The position numbers and the translations under genes are program-made. A DNA stretch of 53,705 nucleotides, from assembly GCA_022823775.1 (NCBI GenBank), contig JAJEHI010000124.1:1-53705 (forward strand), in the 5' to 3' direction. Position 1 is the first letter of the stretch, and each line of letters begins with the position of its first letter. The stretch comes from Defluviicoccus sp. (lineage in GTDB: Bacteria; Pseudomonadota; Alphaproteobacteria; MPNO01). The notes below the pieces were generated by a model. It saw only the letters and a list, made by a program, of their open reading frames with translations, did not search any database and was not told where the DNA came from. Of this stretch, positions 17,606 through 26,524 are shown one piece after another.

Positions 17606-19222
17606 ATGACCGACTATGACGGCATCGTCCTCGGCGGCGGCCATAACGGGCTGATCCTTCAGGCCTACGCCGCGCGCGCCGGGCTGAATGTGCTGACGAT
17701 CGAGCGCCGGCCGTTCGTCGGCGGCGGGCTGGAGACCGCGGAAGATCCGCGTCACCCGGGCTTCCTGCACAACACCCACGGCTTCTTCCAGCGCGCGCTG
17801 ACCGAGATGCCGTGGTACCGCGACCTTGAGATCGCGCGCCACGGTGCGCGCTACATCGAACCCGAGCTGAACGTCGCAATGCTGCTTGGCGACGGCCGCT
17901 CGCTGCAATGGTGGACGGATTTCGAGCGCACCCACGCCTCTTTCGCGGCGCTGTCGAAGCGGGACGCCGCCACGCTGAAACGCTGGCACGACGATTTCCG
18001 TCCGATCGTTCGCGACATCCTCGTGCCGGAGGCGACGTCGCCGCCCTTGCCGTCGGCCGAACGCCGCGCCCTGCTCGAACGCAGCGCCGCCGGGCGCCGG
18101 CTGCTCGAAGCGAGCGCCCTGTCGCCGCTTGAGTTCGTGGAGAGCGAGTTCACGCATCCTACGATCCAGGCGGGGCTCCTGTTCTTCAACGGGCTGCGCG
18201 AGGTCGACCTCCGCGTGCGCGGTTTCGGCCACCACATCGCCGCCTTGCTCGCCAGCACGGCGAAGGCGCAGATGACGGTGGGCGGTGCGCACATGCTGGC
18301 GGTGGCGCTGGAGCGCGCCGTGCGCGAGGCCGGCGGCGATATCCGGGTGGCGACGACGCCGCGCCGCATCCTGGTCGAGCAGGGGCGCGCGGTCGGCGTC
18401 GAGACCGAGGCGGGCGATACCTTCATGGCGCGCCGCTTCGTCGCCTCCTCGCTCAACCCGCACCAGACCTTTCTCGACCTGCTGGAACCGGCCCATCTGC
18501 CCGAGGACTGGCGGCGCAGGGTCGAGGGTTTCGCATACAACCTCATCGCGCCGCTGTTCGCGCTCAACCTCAACCTCTCCGAGCCGCCGCGCTATGCCGC
18601 CGCCGAGCACGACCCCGCGCTGGAGGCCCCGTTCATGACGATCATGGGGCTCGAACACGTCTCGCAGTATCCGGAGATCGTGCGCCACCACGAGGCCGGA
18701 ACGATCCCTCCGACGGTGATGTGGGGCTGCTGCCCGACGCAGTTCGACCCCTCGCAGGTGCCGTCGGGCAGGCACACCGCGTTCATGTGGGAAAAGCTGC
18801 CCTACGCGCTCAACGGCGAGCCGGCCAGCTGGGACGCGGCCAAGGATGCCCACGGCGCGGCGATGTTCGACTTGTGGCGGCGCCATGCGCCTAATCTCGA
18901 CGGCGCGGTGATCGACCGGTTTACGCGCAGTCCGCTCGATGTCGAGCGCACCCTTCCCAACATGCGCCACGGCGATCTGCTGGTGGGCGCCTTCACCAAC
19001 GGCCAGATCGGCGCCGACCGGCCGTTCCCCGGCGCCGGCCGCTATCGCGCCCATCTGGACGGGCTCTATCTGTGCGGCTCGGCCTCGCACCCGGGCGGCA
19101 ATATCACCGGGCTCCCCGGTTACAACGCGGCGCAGGTGCTGCTCGCCGACCTCGACCTGGACGCCGAATGGGCACCGCCGCCGATCGCCGAAAGGCTGGC
19201 CGCGCTGGCGGATGCGATCTAA
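17606..19222 (+). CDS. Phytoene-dehydrogenase-like FAD-dependent oxidoreductase
   Basis: A 538-residue flavoprotein of the CrtI/phytoene-desaturase-like superfamily. The FAD dinucleotide fold opens the protein (GIVLGGGHNGL, residues 6-16, with the acidic end of strand two at Glu33 in IERRPFVGGG). A C-terminal FAD-contact segment reads GLYLCGSASHPGGNITGLPG. Bacterial members of this group outside carotenoid clusters often act on unknown substrates; no other carotenoid gene is present, so pigment synthesis is not supported. It is the last gene of the hydrolase-ABC unit. Its TAA overlaps the TAG of the convergent CoxL gene in the sequence CTAA (19219-19222). Confidence 0.88.
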   Translation: MTDYDGIVLGGGHNGLILQAYAARAGLNVLTIERRPFVGGGLETAEDPRHPGFLHNTHGFFQRALTEMPWYRDLEIARHGARYIEPELNVAMLLGDGRSLQWWTDFERTHASFAALSKRDAATLKRWHDDFRPIVRDILVPEATSPPLPSAERRALLERSAAGRRLLEASALSPLEFVESEFTHPTIQAGLLFFNGLREVDLRVRGFGHHIAALLASTAKAQMTVGGAHMLAVALERAVREAGGDIRVATTPRRILVEQGRAVGVETEAGDTFMARRFVASSLNPHQTFLDLLEPAHLPEDWRRRVEGFAYNLIAPLFALNLNLSEPPRYAAAEHDPALEAPFMTIMGLEHVSQYPEIVRHHEAGTIPPTVMWGCCPTQFDPSQVPSGRHTAFMWEKLPYALNGEPASWDAAKDAHGAAMFDLWRRHAPNLDGAVIDRFTRSPLDVERTLPNMRHGDLLVGAFTNGQIGADRPFPGAGRYRAHLDGLYLCGSASHPGGNITGLPGYNAAQVLLADLDLDAEWAPPPIAERLAALADAI

Positions 19223-21582
19223 GGACGCTCGGCCGCCGCCACCGCCTCCAGGATCGACTCCGGCGTGATGGGGAGGCTCGTGACCCGCGCGCCCAAGGGC
19301 CTGAGCGCGTCGTTGACCGCGAGCATGATCGCCGCCGGCGCGCCGACGGTGCCGGCTTCGCCCGCCCCCTTGGTTCCGAGCGCGGTTTCCTCGATCGGGG
19401 TCTCGACATGGCCGACATGGATGTCGGGCAGCCCCGCCGCCATCGGCACCAGATAGTCGACAAAGCTCGCGTTCAGCATCTGGCCGTCCTCGTCGTAGCG
19501 GCACTCCTCGAACAGCGCGCCGCCGATGCCCTGGACGACGCCGCCCCTGATCTGCTCCTCGACCAGCAACGGGTTGACGATCCGCCCGCAATCCTCGACC
19601 ACCCAGTGATCGAGCAGCCGCACTTCGCCGGTCTCCACGTCGACTTCGAGCGACGAGCCCTGCACCCCGTTGGCGAGCGCGAACGGCGCGGCGTCGGGGA
19701 CGTAGTGCCGGGTGACGGCGAGCTCGGGCTGGACGCCGGGCGGCAGGGTGTCGTGGCGGAAATGGCCGATGCGGCCGATCTCGGAAAGCGCGATCCTGGG
19801 CTCCCCGGTTCCCCGGTCGCAGACCGCGCCGCGCGCGAGGTCGAGGTCGGAGGGATCGGCCTGCAGGATCGACCCGGCGAGTTCGAGGATGTTCGCGCGC
19901 AAACCCTCGGCCGCACGCCACACCGCCTCGCCGCCGATGGTCAGCCCGCGCGAGGCCCAGGCACCGCCGCCATAGGGCGTCGTCGACGTGTCGCCGCCCA
20001 CTACGCGGACATCGCTTGCCGCCACGCCGAGCCGGTCGGCGACGATCTGGGCGAGCGCGGCGTGGGTCCCCTGCCCCAGCTCGATCACCGAGGTGACGCA
20101 GCGAACGGTACCGGAGGGCTCCAGCCGGACGGTCGCGCCGTCCTGGGTGCTGATATGGGCACCGGACGGGCCGTAATAGGCGGGCCCGACGGAGGTCATT
20201 TCGAGGAAGGTCGCGACCCCGATCCCGCGATGGATACCGGTTTTCCGAAGCTCCGCCTGCTGGGCGCGGAGCGCGTCGTAGCCCATCATCCCGACCAGCT
20301 TGTCCAGGCACCGCCGGGGGCTGAGCCGCTTTATCGCCAATCCGCCCGGGGTCCTCAGCGGATAGTCCTCGTCGCTCCAGTAATTGCGCCGGCGCAGCTC
20401 CACCGGATCGATACCGGCCGCATGGGCCGCCCAGTCGAGCAGTTGCTCCGCCACCGCGCAGGCGATCGGCTGGCCGACCGCGCGGTACATCCCGGACGGC
20501 GGCTTGTTCTGGAAGGCGACGCGCAGCCGGGCGTCGTAGCGCTCGTTGGCGTAGGCGCCCGCCGCCATCATGATCGTCATCATGCCTTCGCTGATCGGCG
20601 GGCGACCGAGCGAGCCATAGGCCCCGAGCGAGGTCAGCGCGTCGACCGAAAGCCCCCGGATCCGGCCGTCCCCGTCCACCCCCAGCCGCGCCATGACCGC
20701 CTGGTCGCGGGCATGCACGTCGCTGACGAAGGCCTCCATCCGGTCGACGACGTATTTGACGGGGCGTCCCAGGATCCTGCTGACGGCGGAGACCGCGATC
20801 TCGTCGCCGTAGACGTGGAGCTTGATGCCGAATCCGCCGCCGATGTCGGGCGCGACGACCCGGACCAGATGCTCCGGAATCCCGAGATAGCGGGACAGCG
20901 TATCCTGCTGGTGCCACGGCGACTGGTGGCTGCCGTGAACGGTGAGCGTACCCTCGCCGGGGTCGTAGTCGGCGATGACGGTGCGCATCTCGAGCGGCAC
21001 GCCGCTATGGCGGGAGAAGGAGAAGCGGCCGTCGACGACATGCGCGGCCTCGTCGAGCGCACTCTCCGAATTCCCGGTGCCGATGGTCGTGGAAAAGCAG
21101 AGATTGCTGCCGAGCTCCGGGTGGACCAGCGCCACGTCCTCGTCCAGCGTCCTGTCGCGGACGGCGGCGGCCGGCAGCGGGTCCCACTCGACCGCGACCT
21201 CGCCGGCCGCGTCCTCGGCCTCGGCGCGGCTCGCGGCGACCACCGCGGCGACCGGCTCGCCCTGCCATGCGACGCGGTCGACGGCCACCACGTGCTGCGG
21301 CGGCGAGACCATGGTCGGCAGGTGGTCCATCGTCCCCTGCCACGGCGCGCAGATTTCGGCGATCTCGGCGCCGGTAAAGACGCGCGCGTTGGGAACGGCC
21401 GCGACCGCCGGGGCCGGATCGATCCCCAGGATTCGGGCATGCGCGTGGGGGCTTCTGACGAAGGCCAGATGAAGCAGGGCGGGGAAGCGGAGATCGTCCG
21501 AGTATCTGCCCCGGCCGAAAGCGAGCCGGCGGGCGCCGCTGCGGGGTAAAGAGCGCCCGACGGCGCCCTCGGGCTCAGCCAC
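19219..21582 (-). CDS. Second CoxL-like molybdopterin-binding hydroxylase large subunit
   Basis: The 787-residue catalytic subunit starts with GTG at 21582, overlapping the CoxS stop. The hammerhead domain has FGRGRYSDDL and RSPHAHARI. Molybdenum-site segments are IGGGFGIKLHVYGDE, MYRAVGQP and the catalytic-glutamate motif TKGAGEAGTVGAP, intact here in contrast to the copy at 1518-3929. The MYRAVGQP loop differs from the AYRCSFR of CO dehydrogenase, so an organic substrate such as an aldehyde, heterocycle or acid is more likely. Gene order in this set is CoxM-CoxS-CoxL, unlike the first set, so the two are separate acquisitions rather than a recent duplication. Confidence 0.92.
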   Translation of the reverse strand: MAEPEGAVGRSLPRSGARRLAFGRGRYSDDLRFPALLHLAFVRSPHAHARILGIDPAPAVAAVPNARVFTGAEIAEICAPWQGTMDHLPTMVSPPQHVVAVDRVAWQGEPVAAVVAASRAEAEDAAGEVAVEWDPLPAAAVRDRTLDEDVALVHPELGSNLCFSTTIGTGNSESALDEAAHVVDGRFSFSRHSGVPLEMRTVIADYDPGEGTLTVHGSHQSPWHQQDTLSRYLGIPEHLVRVVAPDIGGGFGIKLHVYGDEIAVSAVSRILGRPVKYVVDRMEAFVSDVHARDQAVMARLGVDGDGRIRGLSVDALTSLGAYGSLGRPPISEGMMTIMMAAGAYANERYDARLRVAFQNKPPSGMYRAVGQPIACAVAEQLLDWAAHAAGIDPVELRRRNYWSDEDYPLRTPGGLAIKRLSPRRCLDKLVGMMGYDALRAQQAELRKTGIHRGIGVATFLEMTSVGPAYYGPSGAHISTQDGATVRLEPSGTVRCVTSVIELGQGTHAALAQIVADRLGVAASDVRVVGGDTSTTPYGGGAWASRGLTIGGEAVWRAAEGLRANILELAGSILQADPSDLDLARGAVCDRGTGEPRIALSEIGRIGHFRHDTLPPGVQPELAVTRHYVPDAAPFALANGVQGSSLEVDVETGEVRLLDHWVVEDCGRIVNPLLVEEQIRGGVVQGIGGALFEECRYDEDGQMLNASFVDYLVPMAAGLPDIHVGHVETPIEETALGTKGAGEAGTVGAPAAIMLAVNDALRPLGARVTSLPITPESILEAVAAAERP

Positions 21583-22054
21583 CGAAGCGGCTCTCCATCA
21601 CCGTCTCGACCGCGTCCACGATGGCGTGGTAGCCGGTGCAGCGGCAGTAATTGCCGGACAGGAACTCGCGGATCTCGGCGCGCGTCATCTTGCGCCCGGC
21701 TTCGAGCATTTCCGCCGACGTCAGCAGCATGCCCGGGGTGCAATAGCCGCACTGGAGCGCGTTGCGGGCGATGAACGCCTCCTGCAGATCCTCGATCTCG
21801 CCGGCGTCCGACATCCCCTCGATGGTCCACACGTCGGCGCCGTCGGCCTGGATCGCGAGCATCAGGCAGCCGCGCACGATGGAACCGTCCACACGGACCG
21901 TGCAGGCGCCGCAAACGCCGTGCTCGCAGCCGAGATGAGAGCCTGTGAGGCCGAGCTCGATCCTCAGGAAATCGACCAGGTGCTGGCGCGCCTCGACGCG
22001 TTTGGCGATCTTTTCGCCGTTGACCGTGAGTTCGATATCGGCGAATTCTTCCAT
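21575..22054 (-). CDS. Second CoxS-like 2Fe-2S subunit
   Basis: A 159-residue electron-transfer subunit with CEHGVCGAC and RGC for the ferredoxin-like cluster, and QCGYCTPGM plus YCRCTGYHAI for the helical-domain cluster. It sits 12 bases after the CoxM stop and overlaps CoxL by 8 bases. It relays electrons from the molybdenum centre to the CoxM flavin. All eight cysteines are in place and nothing looks degenerate. Confidence 0.93.
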   Translation of the reverse strand: MEEFADIELTVNGEKIAKRVEARQHLVDFLRIELGLTGSHLGCEHGVCGACTVRVDGSIVRGCLMLAIQADGADVWTIEGMSDAGEIEDLQEAFIARNALQCGYCTPGMLLTSAEMLEAGRKMTRAEIREFLSGNYCRCTGYHAIVDAVETVMESRFGG

Positions 22055-22066
22055 CGCTCCGCCCCC

Positions 22067-22927
22067 TCAGCCTGCCGCGACCATGCGGTCGATCGCGCGT
22101 CCGGTCAGCACCCGCGCCAGATGCAGTCTCGTCGCGGCGGACGCATGGAAATTTCCGATCGGGTCGAGGTCGTCGCCGAGCGCGGTCTTGACCGCTTCCT
22201 TGACGTCCTCGGACCACGCCTTGCCCTCGGCCGCCGCCGAAGCGCCGTCGGCGAAGCGGGGCCGGTCCTCGCTTCCGAAATATGCGAGGCGAACGTCGCT
22301 CAACACGTTCCCGTCGACCCGCGCATGGCAGCACACGCCGGCAAGCGCGAAGTCGCCGTGGCGCCGCGCGAGCTCCATGAAGGACGACCGGTAGCCGGAC
22401 TCGATCGCCGGGATACGCGTCTCGACCAGCAGCTCGTCGTCGGCGCGCTCGGTCTCGTAGAGCCCGTTGAAGAAGGAGCGCGCGGCGACGTTCCGCCGGC
22501 CGCGCTTGTTCGCCAGTACGAACTCGGCTCCGAGCGCGACCGCGCAGGCCGGCAGCTCGGCGGCGGGATCGGCGAGCGCGATGCTCCCGCCGAAGGTGCC
22601 GCGGTTGCGGATCGCGACATGGGCGACATGCGGCATCGCCTCGGCGATCATCGGCAGATGCTCGGCGACGATGGAGGAGGTCATCACCTCGCCGTGGCGG
22701 GCGAGCGCGCCGATCCTGACCGTCCCGTCCTCGAACGAGATGCCCTTCAGCTCCTCGATCCGGTTGATGTCGATCAGGAGACGCGGCCGCGAAAGCCGCA
22801 TGTTCAGGGTCGGCATCAGGCTCTGGCCGCCGGCGAGGATACGGGCATCGTCGCCATGCTCGGCGAGAAGCTCCAGGACTTCGTCGAGGCTTTCCGGCCT
22901 GATGTAGGCGAAGCGCGGCGCCTTCAC
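22067..22927 (-). CDS. Second CoxM-like FAD-binding subunit
   Basis: A 286-residue FAD-binding subunit. LAGGQSLMPTLNMRLSRP (near residue 32) and AIRNRGTFGGSIALADP (near residue 105) are the two FAD-contact segments. The start is GTG at 22927 with GGAGG 8-12 bases upstream; a longer frame to 22987 lacks such a site. It is the first Cox gene of the second set and follows the dehydratase-like gene by 69 bases on the same strand, so both may share a transcript. Confidence 0.92.
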   Translation of the reverse strand: MKAPRFAYIRPESLDEVLELLAEHGDDARILAGGQSLMPTLNMRLSRPRLLIDINRIEELKGISFEDGTVRIGALARHGEVMTSSIVAEHLPMIAEAMPHVAHVAIRNRGTFGGSIALADPAAELPACAVALGAEFVLANKRGRRNVAARSFFNGLYETERADDELLVETRIPAIESGYRSSFMELARRHGDFALAGVCCHARVDGNVLSDVRLAYFGSEDRPRFADGASAAAEGKAWSEDVKEAVKTALGDDLDPIGNFHASAATRLHLARVLTGRAIDRMVAAG

Positions 22928-22996
22928 TCCCAGCCTCCCGTTTTCGTTGTCAGGGACACACTGTAGCCAAGGCCGCGGAATGGGCAAGTGGCCCGA

Positions 22997-24163
22997 TCAA
23001 CCCGTCAACGCGCCCAACACGTCCATTGCGTTCGCCTTGCCCTCGAAACCGACGCCCGGCAAATCGCCGGGAGCGACGCGCCCTTCGGCGACCGTCCAGC
23101 CGTCGGGCAGGCCGCCGAGGACCAGGCTTGCGTCCGGTGCGATCTCGTGGCCTCCGAGACCGAGGCCGGCGACGACGTTGAAGGCGAAGAGATGCCCGGC
23201 ATGGGGAACCATGCGGCGGCGCGACCAGCCGGCCTTCTCCACCGCCGCGACGATCCGCAGATATTCCGGGATGCCGTAGGAGAGGGAGACGTCGAACTGG
23301 AGCAGGTCGCGGTCCTCCCTGAGCCCCCCGTAGCGCAGCAGGTTGCGCGCATCCGCCGCCGAGAACAGGTTTTCCCCGGTCCCCAGCGGGCCGGGATAGG
23401 CCGCCGCGATCTCCCGTGTCAGATCGAAGTCGAGCGGGTCGCACGGCTCCTCGAACCAGGCGAGGTCGTAATCCTCCAGCATGGCGGCCATGCGGGGCCA
23501 GTTCTCCCGGTCGAGGACGGCGTTGGCGTCGACCGCGATCCGCCCGCCCTCTCCCGCCGCGTCGATGGCGGCCTCGATCCGTGCCCGGTCGATATCCAGC
23601 GCCGCGCCGGCGATCTTCATCTTGAAGGTGCGGAACCCCCGCGCCATGCAGTCTTGGACTTCCCGGGCCAGCGCCTCGCCCTGGTTTTCCGGCCGGTAAT
23701 GCCCGCCCGAAGCGTATATCTCCACCGATCCATCGGCTTCGCCGTTATTGAAACGATCGGCGAGCAGACGCCAGAGCGGCACGCCGGCCGCCTTCGCCGC
23801 CGCGTCCCAGAGCGCCGCGTCGAGTACGCCCACGGCCGCCGAACGCTCGCCATGACCGCCCGGCTTCTCGTTGCGCATCAGAACCGACCAGGCGCGCACG
23901 GGATCGAGCAGACCCGTCTCCGGGTCGACGATCTCGGCCTCTTCCGCCGATTCCAGGCGGGGAATGAACCGCTCGCGCAGCAGCCCCCCATGCGCGTAGC
24001 GACCGACCGAGTCGAGCGCGTAGCCGATCGCCGGCGCGCCGCCGACGCGCCGGTCGGTGCGGACCGCCACGGCGCTCGCCGTCATCTCGTCGAAGCCGAT
24101 CGCCGCGTTGGACATCGTCGCGGCGACCGGGATGGTCGTTTCCCTGATTTCCAGGATGCGCAT
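22997..24163 (-). CDS. Enolase-superfamily acid-sugar dehydratase, D(-)-tartrate dehydratase-like
   Basis: At 388 residues it matches the size of the D-tartrate dehydratase branch of the mandelate racemase subgroup and shares recognisable stretches such as MRNEKPGGHGERSAAVG and LFSAADARNLLRYGG. Catalytic features: KMK (Lys181, Lys183), metal ligands Asp212 (VDANA), Glu238 or Glu239 (FEEPC) and Glu264 (TGENL), and the general-acid His321 (PHAGH). The likely reaction is Mg-dependent dehydration of a hydroxy-dicarboxylic or sugar acid. The start is ATG at 24163. It is divergent from the VOC gene with 64 bases between, and upstream of the second Cox set. Exact substrate is inferred only from resemblance. 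Confidence 0.82.
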   Translation of the reverse strand: MRILEIRETTIPVAATMSNAAIGFDEMTASAVAVRTDRRVGGAPAIGYALDSVGRYAHGGLLRERFIPRLESAEEAEIVDPETGLLDPVRAWSVLMRNEKPGGHGERSAAVGVLDAALWDAAAKAAGVPLWRLLADRFNNGEADGSVEIYASGGHYRPENQGEALAREVQDCMARGFRTFKMKIAGAALDIDRARIEAAIDAAGEGGRIAVDANAVLDRENWPRMAAMLEDYDLAWFEEPCDPLDFDLTREIAAAYPGPLGTGENLFSAADARNLLRYGGLREDRDLLQFDVSLSYGIPEYLRIVAAVEKAGWSRRRMVPHAGHLFAFNVVAGLGLGGHEIAPDASLVLGGLPDGWTVAEGRVAPGDLPGVGFEGKANAMDVLGALTG

Positions 24164-24227
24164 GCGATGGACAGCCCCCGAGCCCGCCGCCACAATGCCA
24201 CAACAGCCGCACAAGGGGAGCACGGCC

Positions 24228-24629
24228 GTGGGCAAGCTTCGGCACATCGCGATGCAGGTGCCCGATCTCGAGAAGGCAGCCGCCTTCTACGAAAGGGTCT
24301 TCGAACTCGACAGGGTATCGGAGGCGGAAAGTCCGATCGGCAACGCCATCATGCTGTCGGACGGGACGATGAACCTGACGCTGCTCAACTTCCCGGAGGG
24401 GACGGTCGGCGGCAAGAACGGGCCGGACTGGGCCGGGCTGCACCATTTCGGCATGGTGGTCGGGGACAAGGCCGCCACGGCCGAACGGATCGAAGCCAAC
24501 GGGGGCCGCTTCTTCATGGAGCTCCCGGGCGACTATCCAGGGGTGGAAGCGGAGACCAAGTTCAAGGACCCGAACGGGGTCGTCTTCGACGTTTCCGAAC
24601 ACGACTGGACCTTGAGCCGCAAAGGCTGA
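24228..24629 (+). CDS. VOC-family (glyoxalase/dioxygenase superfamily) protein
   Basis: The 133-residue protein has the beta-alpha-beta-beta-beta repeats of the vicinal oxygen chelate fold: KLRHIAMQVPDLEKAAAFYE at the start, GLHHFGMVVGDKAATAERIE in the second module and FKDPNGVVFDVSEHDW at the end. Metal-binding residues probably include His (RHIAM), His (LHHFG) and a C-terminal Glu/Asp. I chose GTG at 24228 because AAGGGGAG lies 8-15 bases before it; ATG at 24195 is in frame and would add 11 residues. Function could be lyase, isomerase or dioxygenase. The next gene follows after 5 bases. Confidence 0.83.
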   Translation: MGKLRHIAMQVPDLEKAAAFYERVFELDRVSEAESPIGNAIMLSDGTMNLTLLNFPEGTVGGKNGPDWAGLHHFGMVVGDKAATAERIEANGGRFFMELPGDYPGVEAETKFKDPNGVVFDVSEHDWTLSRKG

Positions 24630-24634
24630 GAGCC

Positions 24635-25255
24635 ATGGAACTCGTCGAGGAATTCACGATCCCGGCGCGCGAGGGCCGTGCCCTGGTCGTCGAGAAGGGG
24701 CAGATACTGAGGATCCACCAGATCGTCGGCGGCCAGGTCGGCGACTGCGTCTTCTACAACGCCGACGACCGTCGCGAGTGGTTCCATGTCGGCCAGAGCT
24801 GGGCGACCAACGTCATACTCGGAACCGGCACGTCGAAGTCCTTCAGGCACTTTTACTCCAAGCCACCGCGCGAGAACGTGATGCTGACGGTCGTCGAGGA
24901 CACCTACGCCAATCACTGGGGCAATATGGGCGGGCGCTGCTCGACGAAGCTCTACGAGCGCCGCGACGCCATCGGCGAGCATCGGTCCTGCCAGGAGAAC
25001 CTCACCGAGGCGCTCGCCCCCTACGGGCTGACGGGCGACGAGGTGATGGACGTGTTCAACGTCTTCATGAACGTCGCGCTCGACAGCGAGGGAGGGTTCA
25101 CGATCCTGCCGACGACGGTGGCCGAGGACGACTATATCGACCTTCGCGCGGAGATGAACGTGCTCGCCGCGGTCTCCGCCTGCCCGGCCGACACCTCCCC
25201 CACCAACGGCGGCAAATCGGCGCCGCTCGGGATCAAGCTGTTCGCGGCCGGGTGA
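24635..25255 (+). CDS. DUF1989 urea carboxylase-associated-family protein
   Basis: A 206-residue protein of the DUF1989 family, named after partners of urea carboxylase. Typical elements are FTIPAREGRALVVEKGQILR, then DCVFYNADDRREWFHVG, then HWGNMGGRCSTKLYERR and a C-terminal CPADTSPTNGG. Family members are thought to handle small amides or carbamates, sometimes as guanidine or urea carboxylase accessories, but no carboxylase gene lies here. Being tightly linked to a bicupin and an EutA homologue suggests a role in an amine or amino-alcohol route; this is inference. No signal peptide or membrane helix is seen. Confidence 0.83.
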   Translation: MELVEEFTIPAREGRALVVEKGQILRIHQIVGGQVGDCVFYNADDRREWFHVGQSWATNVILGTGTSKSFRHFYSKPPRENVMLTVVEDTYANHWGNMGGRCSTKLYERRDAIGEHRSCQENLTEALAPYGLTGDEVMDVFNVFMNVALDSEGGFTILPTTVAEDDYIDLRAEMNVLAAVSACPADTSPTNGGKSAPLGIKLFAAG

Positions 25256-25396
25256 GGACGGGCGGGCCGGTGCGCCCGCGGTCGCGTGCCCGGACCAGCC
25301 ATAGCGATTCGCTCTGACACTTAGCCCGATATCTTTTTTTCCATCTGGCGGCCCCAGCGGTAGTGTTGACGGGCGCGGCACGAGGAGGCAACGACC

Positions 25397-26521
25397 ATGG
25401 CGCTTTACCAGAACGAGAAGGACATCGTCGGCGAGGGGTTCCTGGAGGACACCTATCTGCTCTGGTGCGAACGGGAGGGGCCGCCGATCGCGGAGGAGTT
25501 CTGCATCGACCTGTTCGACGTCGAGACCGCGCCATGGCCGCGCATGGGCTGCAACGCCGCCTTCGTGCATCTCAAGGGGCGCGGCGACTTCATGTCGGTG
25601 TTCCTGCTCGAGCTCCTGCCGGGCCAGGCGACCGAGCCGCAGCAGCACATGTTCGAGGAGGTGATCTACGTCCTGTCCGGACGCGGCTCGACCACCATCG
25701 AGACCGCCGACGGGCGCACCCACAGCTTCGAATGGGGGCCGAAAAGCGTCTTCGCCCTACCGCTCAACTCGAAATACCGGCATTTCAACGGCTCGGGCAC
25801 GGAATCGGCCAAGCTCGCGTCGTCGACCTCGGCGCCGCTGATGATGAACTGCTTCCACAACGAGGAGTTCATCTTCGACAACGATTTCCGCTTCCCCGAG
25901 CGCGAGGGCAAGGAAAGCCACTTCTCGGGCGAGGGCGATTTCGTGCCGAAGCGCCCGGGCAAGCACATGTGGGAGACCAACTTCGTCCCGGACGTGAGCA
26001 AGTTCGAGCTCCGCGAATGGCCGGAGCGCGGCGAAGGCAGCTCCAACATCATGTTCATCCTCGCCGAGGGCACGATGCACGCCCATTGCTCGGAAATGCC
26101 GGTCGGCACCTACAAGAAGGCGCACCGCCACGGCCCGGATTTCCACGTCTACTGGGTGACCGGCGAGGGCTATTCGCTCTGCTGGTTCGAGGGCGACGAG
26201 GAGATGATGTATTACCCGTGGAAGCACGGCGTGGTGTTCGCCCCGGCCGACATGATGTTCCACCAGCACTTCAACGCATCGGCGGGGCCGGCGCGCTACT
26301 TCCCCGTGGCCTACGGCTCGCTCCGCTACCCGCTCACCGAATCCAAGCGCCGGCTCTTCGCCGGCGGCGACGTCGACGTGAAGAAGGGCGGCGACCAGAT
26401 CGAGTGGGCCGACCAGGACCCGAAGGTGCACCGCATGTTTCTCGAGGCGCTCGCCCGCAACGGCGTCGAATCGCGCATGGGCAATCTGATCGACGAGACC
26501 CCTTACCTCGCCGCCCAGTAA
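25397..26521 (+). CDS. Two-domain cupin protein
   Basis: The 374-residue bicupin has a first jelly-roll with EPQQHMFEEVIYVLSGRG (residues about 78-95) and a second with KKAHRHGPDFHVYWVTGEG (about 240-258) and FHQHFNASAGP. The His/Glu metal-binding patterns are visible in both, especially the second. It has an excellent ribosome site (GAGGAGG about 9 bases before the ATG). No signal peptide is present, so it is cytoplasmic. Bicupins of this shape include gentisate and oxalate-type enzymes and many unassigned ones; I do not assign a reaction. It ends 3 bases before the EutA-like gene, so the two are almost certainly co-translated. Confidence 0.83.
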   Translation: MALYQNEKDIVGEGFLEDTYLLWCEREGPPIAEEFCIDLFDVETAPWPRMGCNAAFVHLKGRGDFMSVFLLELLPGQATEPQQHMFEEVIYVLSGRGSTTIETADGRTHSFEWGPKSVFALPLNSKYRHFNGSGTESAKLASSTSAPLMMNCFHNEEFIFDNDFRFPEREGKESHFSGEGDFVPKRPGKHMWETNFVPDVSKFELREWPERGEGSSNIMFILAEGTMHAHCSEMPVGTYKKAHRHGPDFHVYWVTGEGYSLCWFEGDEEMMYYPWKHGVVFAPADMMFHQHFNASAGPARYFPVAYGSLRYPLTESKRRLFAGGDVDVKKGGDQIEWADQDPKVHRMFLEALARNGVESRMGNLIDETPYLAAQ

Positions 26522-26524
26522 CCG

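Noticed and set aside
17606-19222. Carotenoid desaturase
   Set aside because: The flavoprotein is CrtI-like, but no phytoene synthase or other pigment gene is in the window, and it is linked to an ABC transporter and hydrolase.
17519-20917. A 1132-codon open frame on the minus strand
   Set aside because: It crosses the convergent ends of the flavoprotein and CoxL genes and gives Arg/Gly/Ala-rich sequence with no family motif. It is a by-product of high GC on the opposite or shifted frame.
25321-25345. Terminator after the DUF1989 gene
   Set aside because: There is a run of seven or more T at about 25334-25340, but no stable GC stem stands directly before it.
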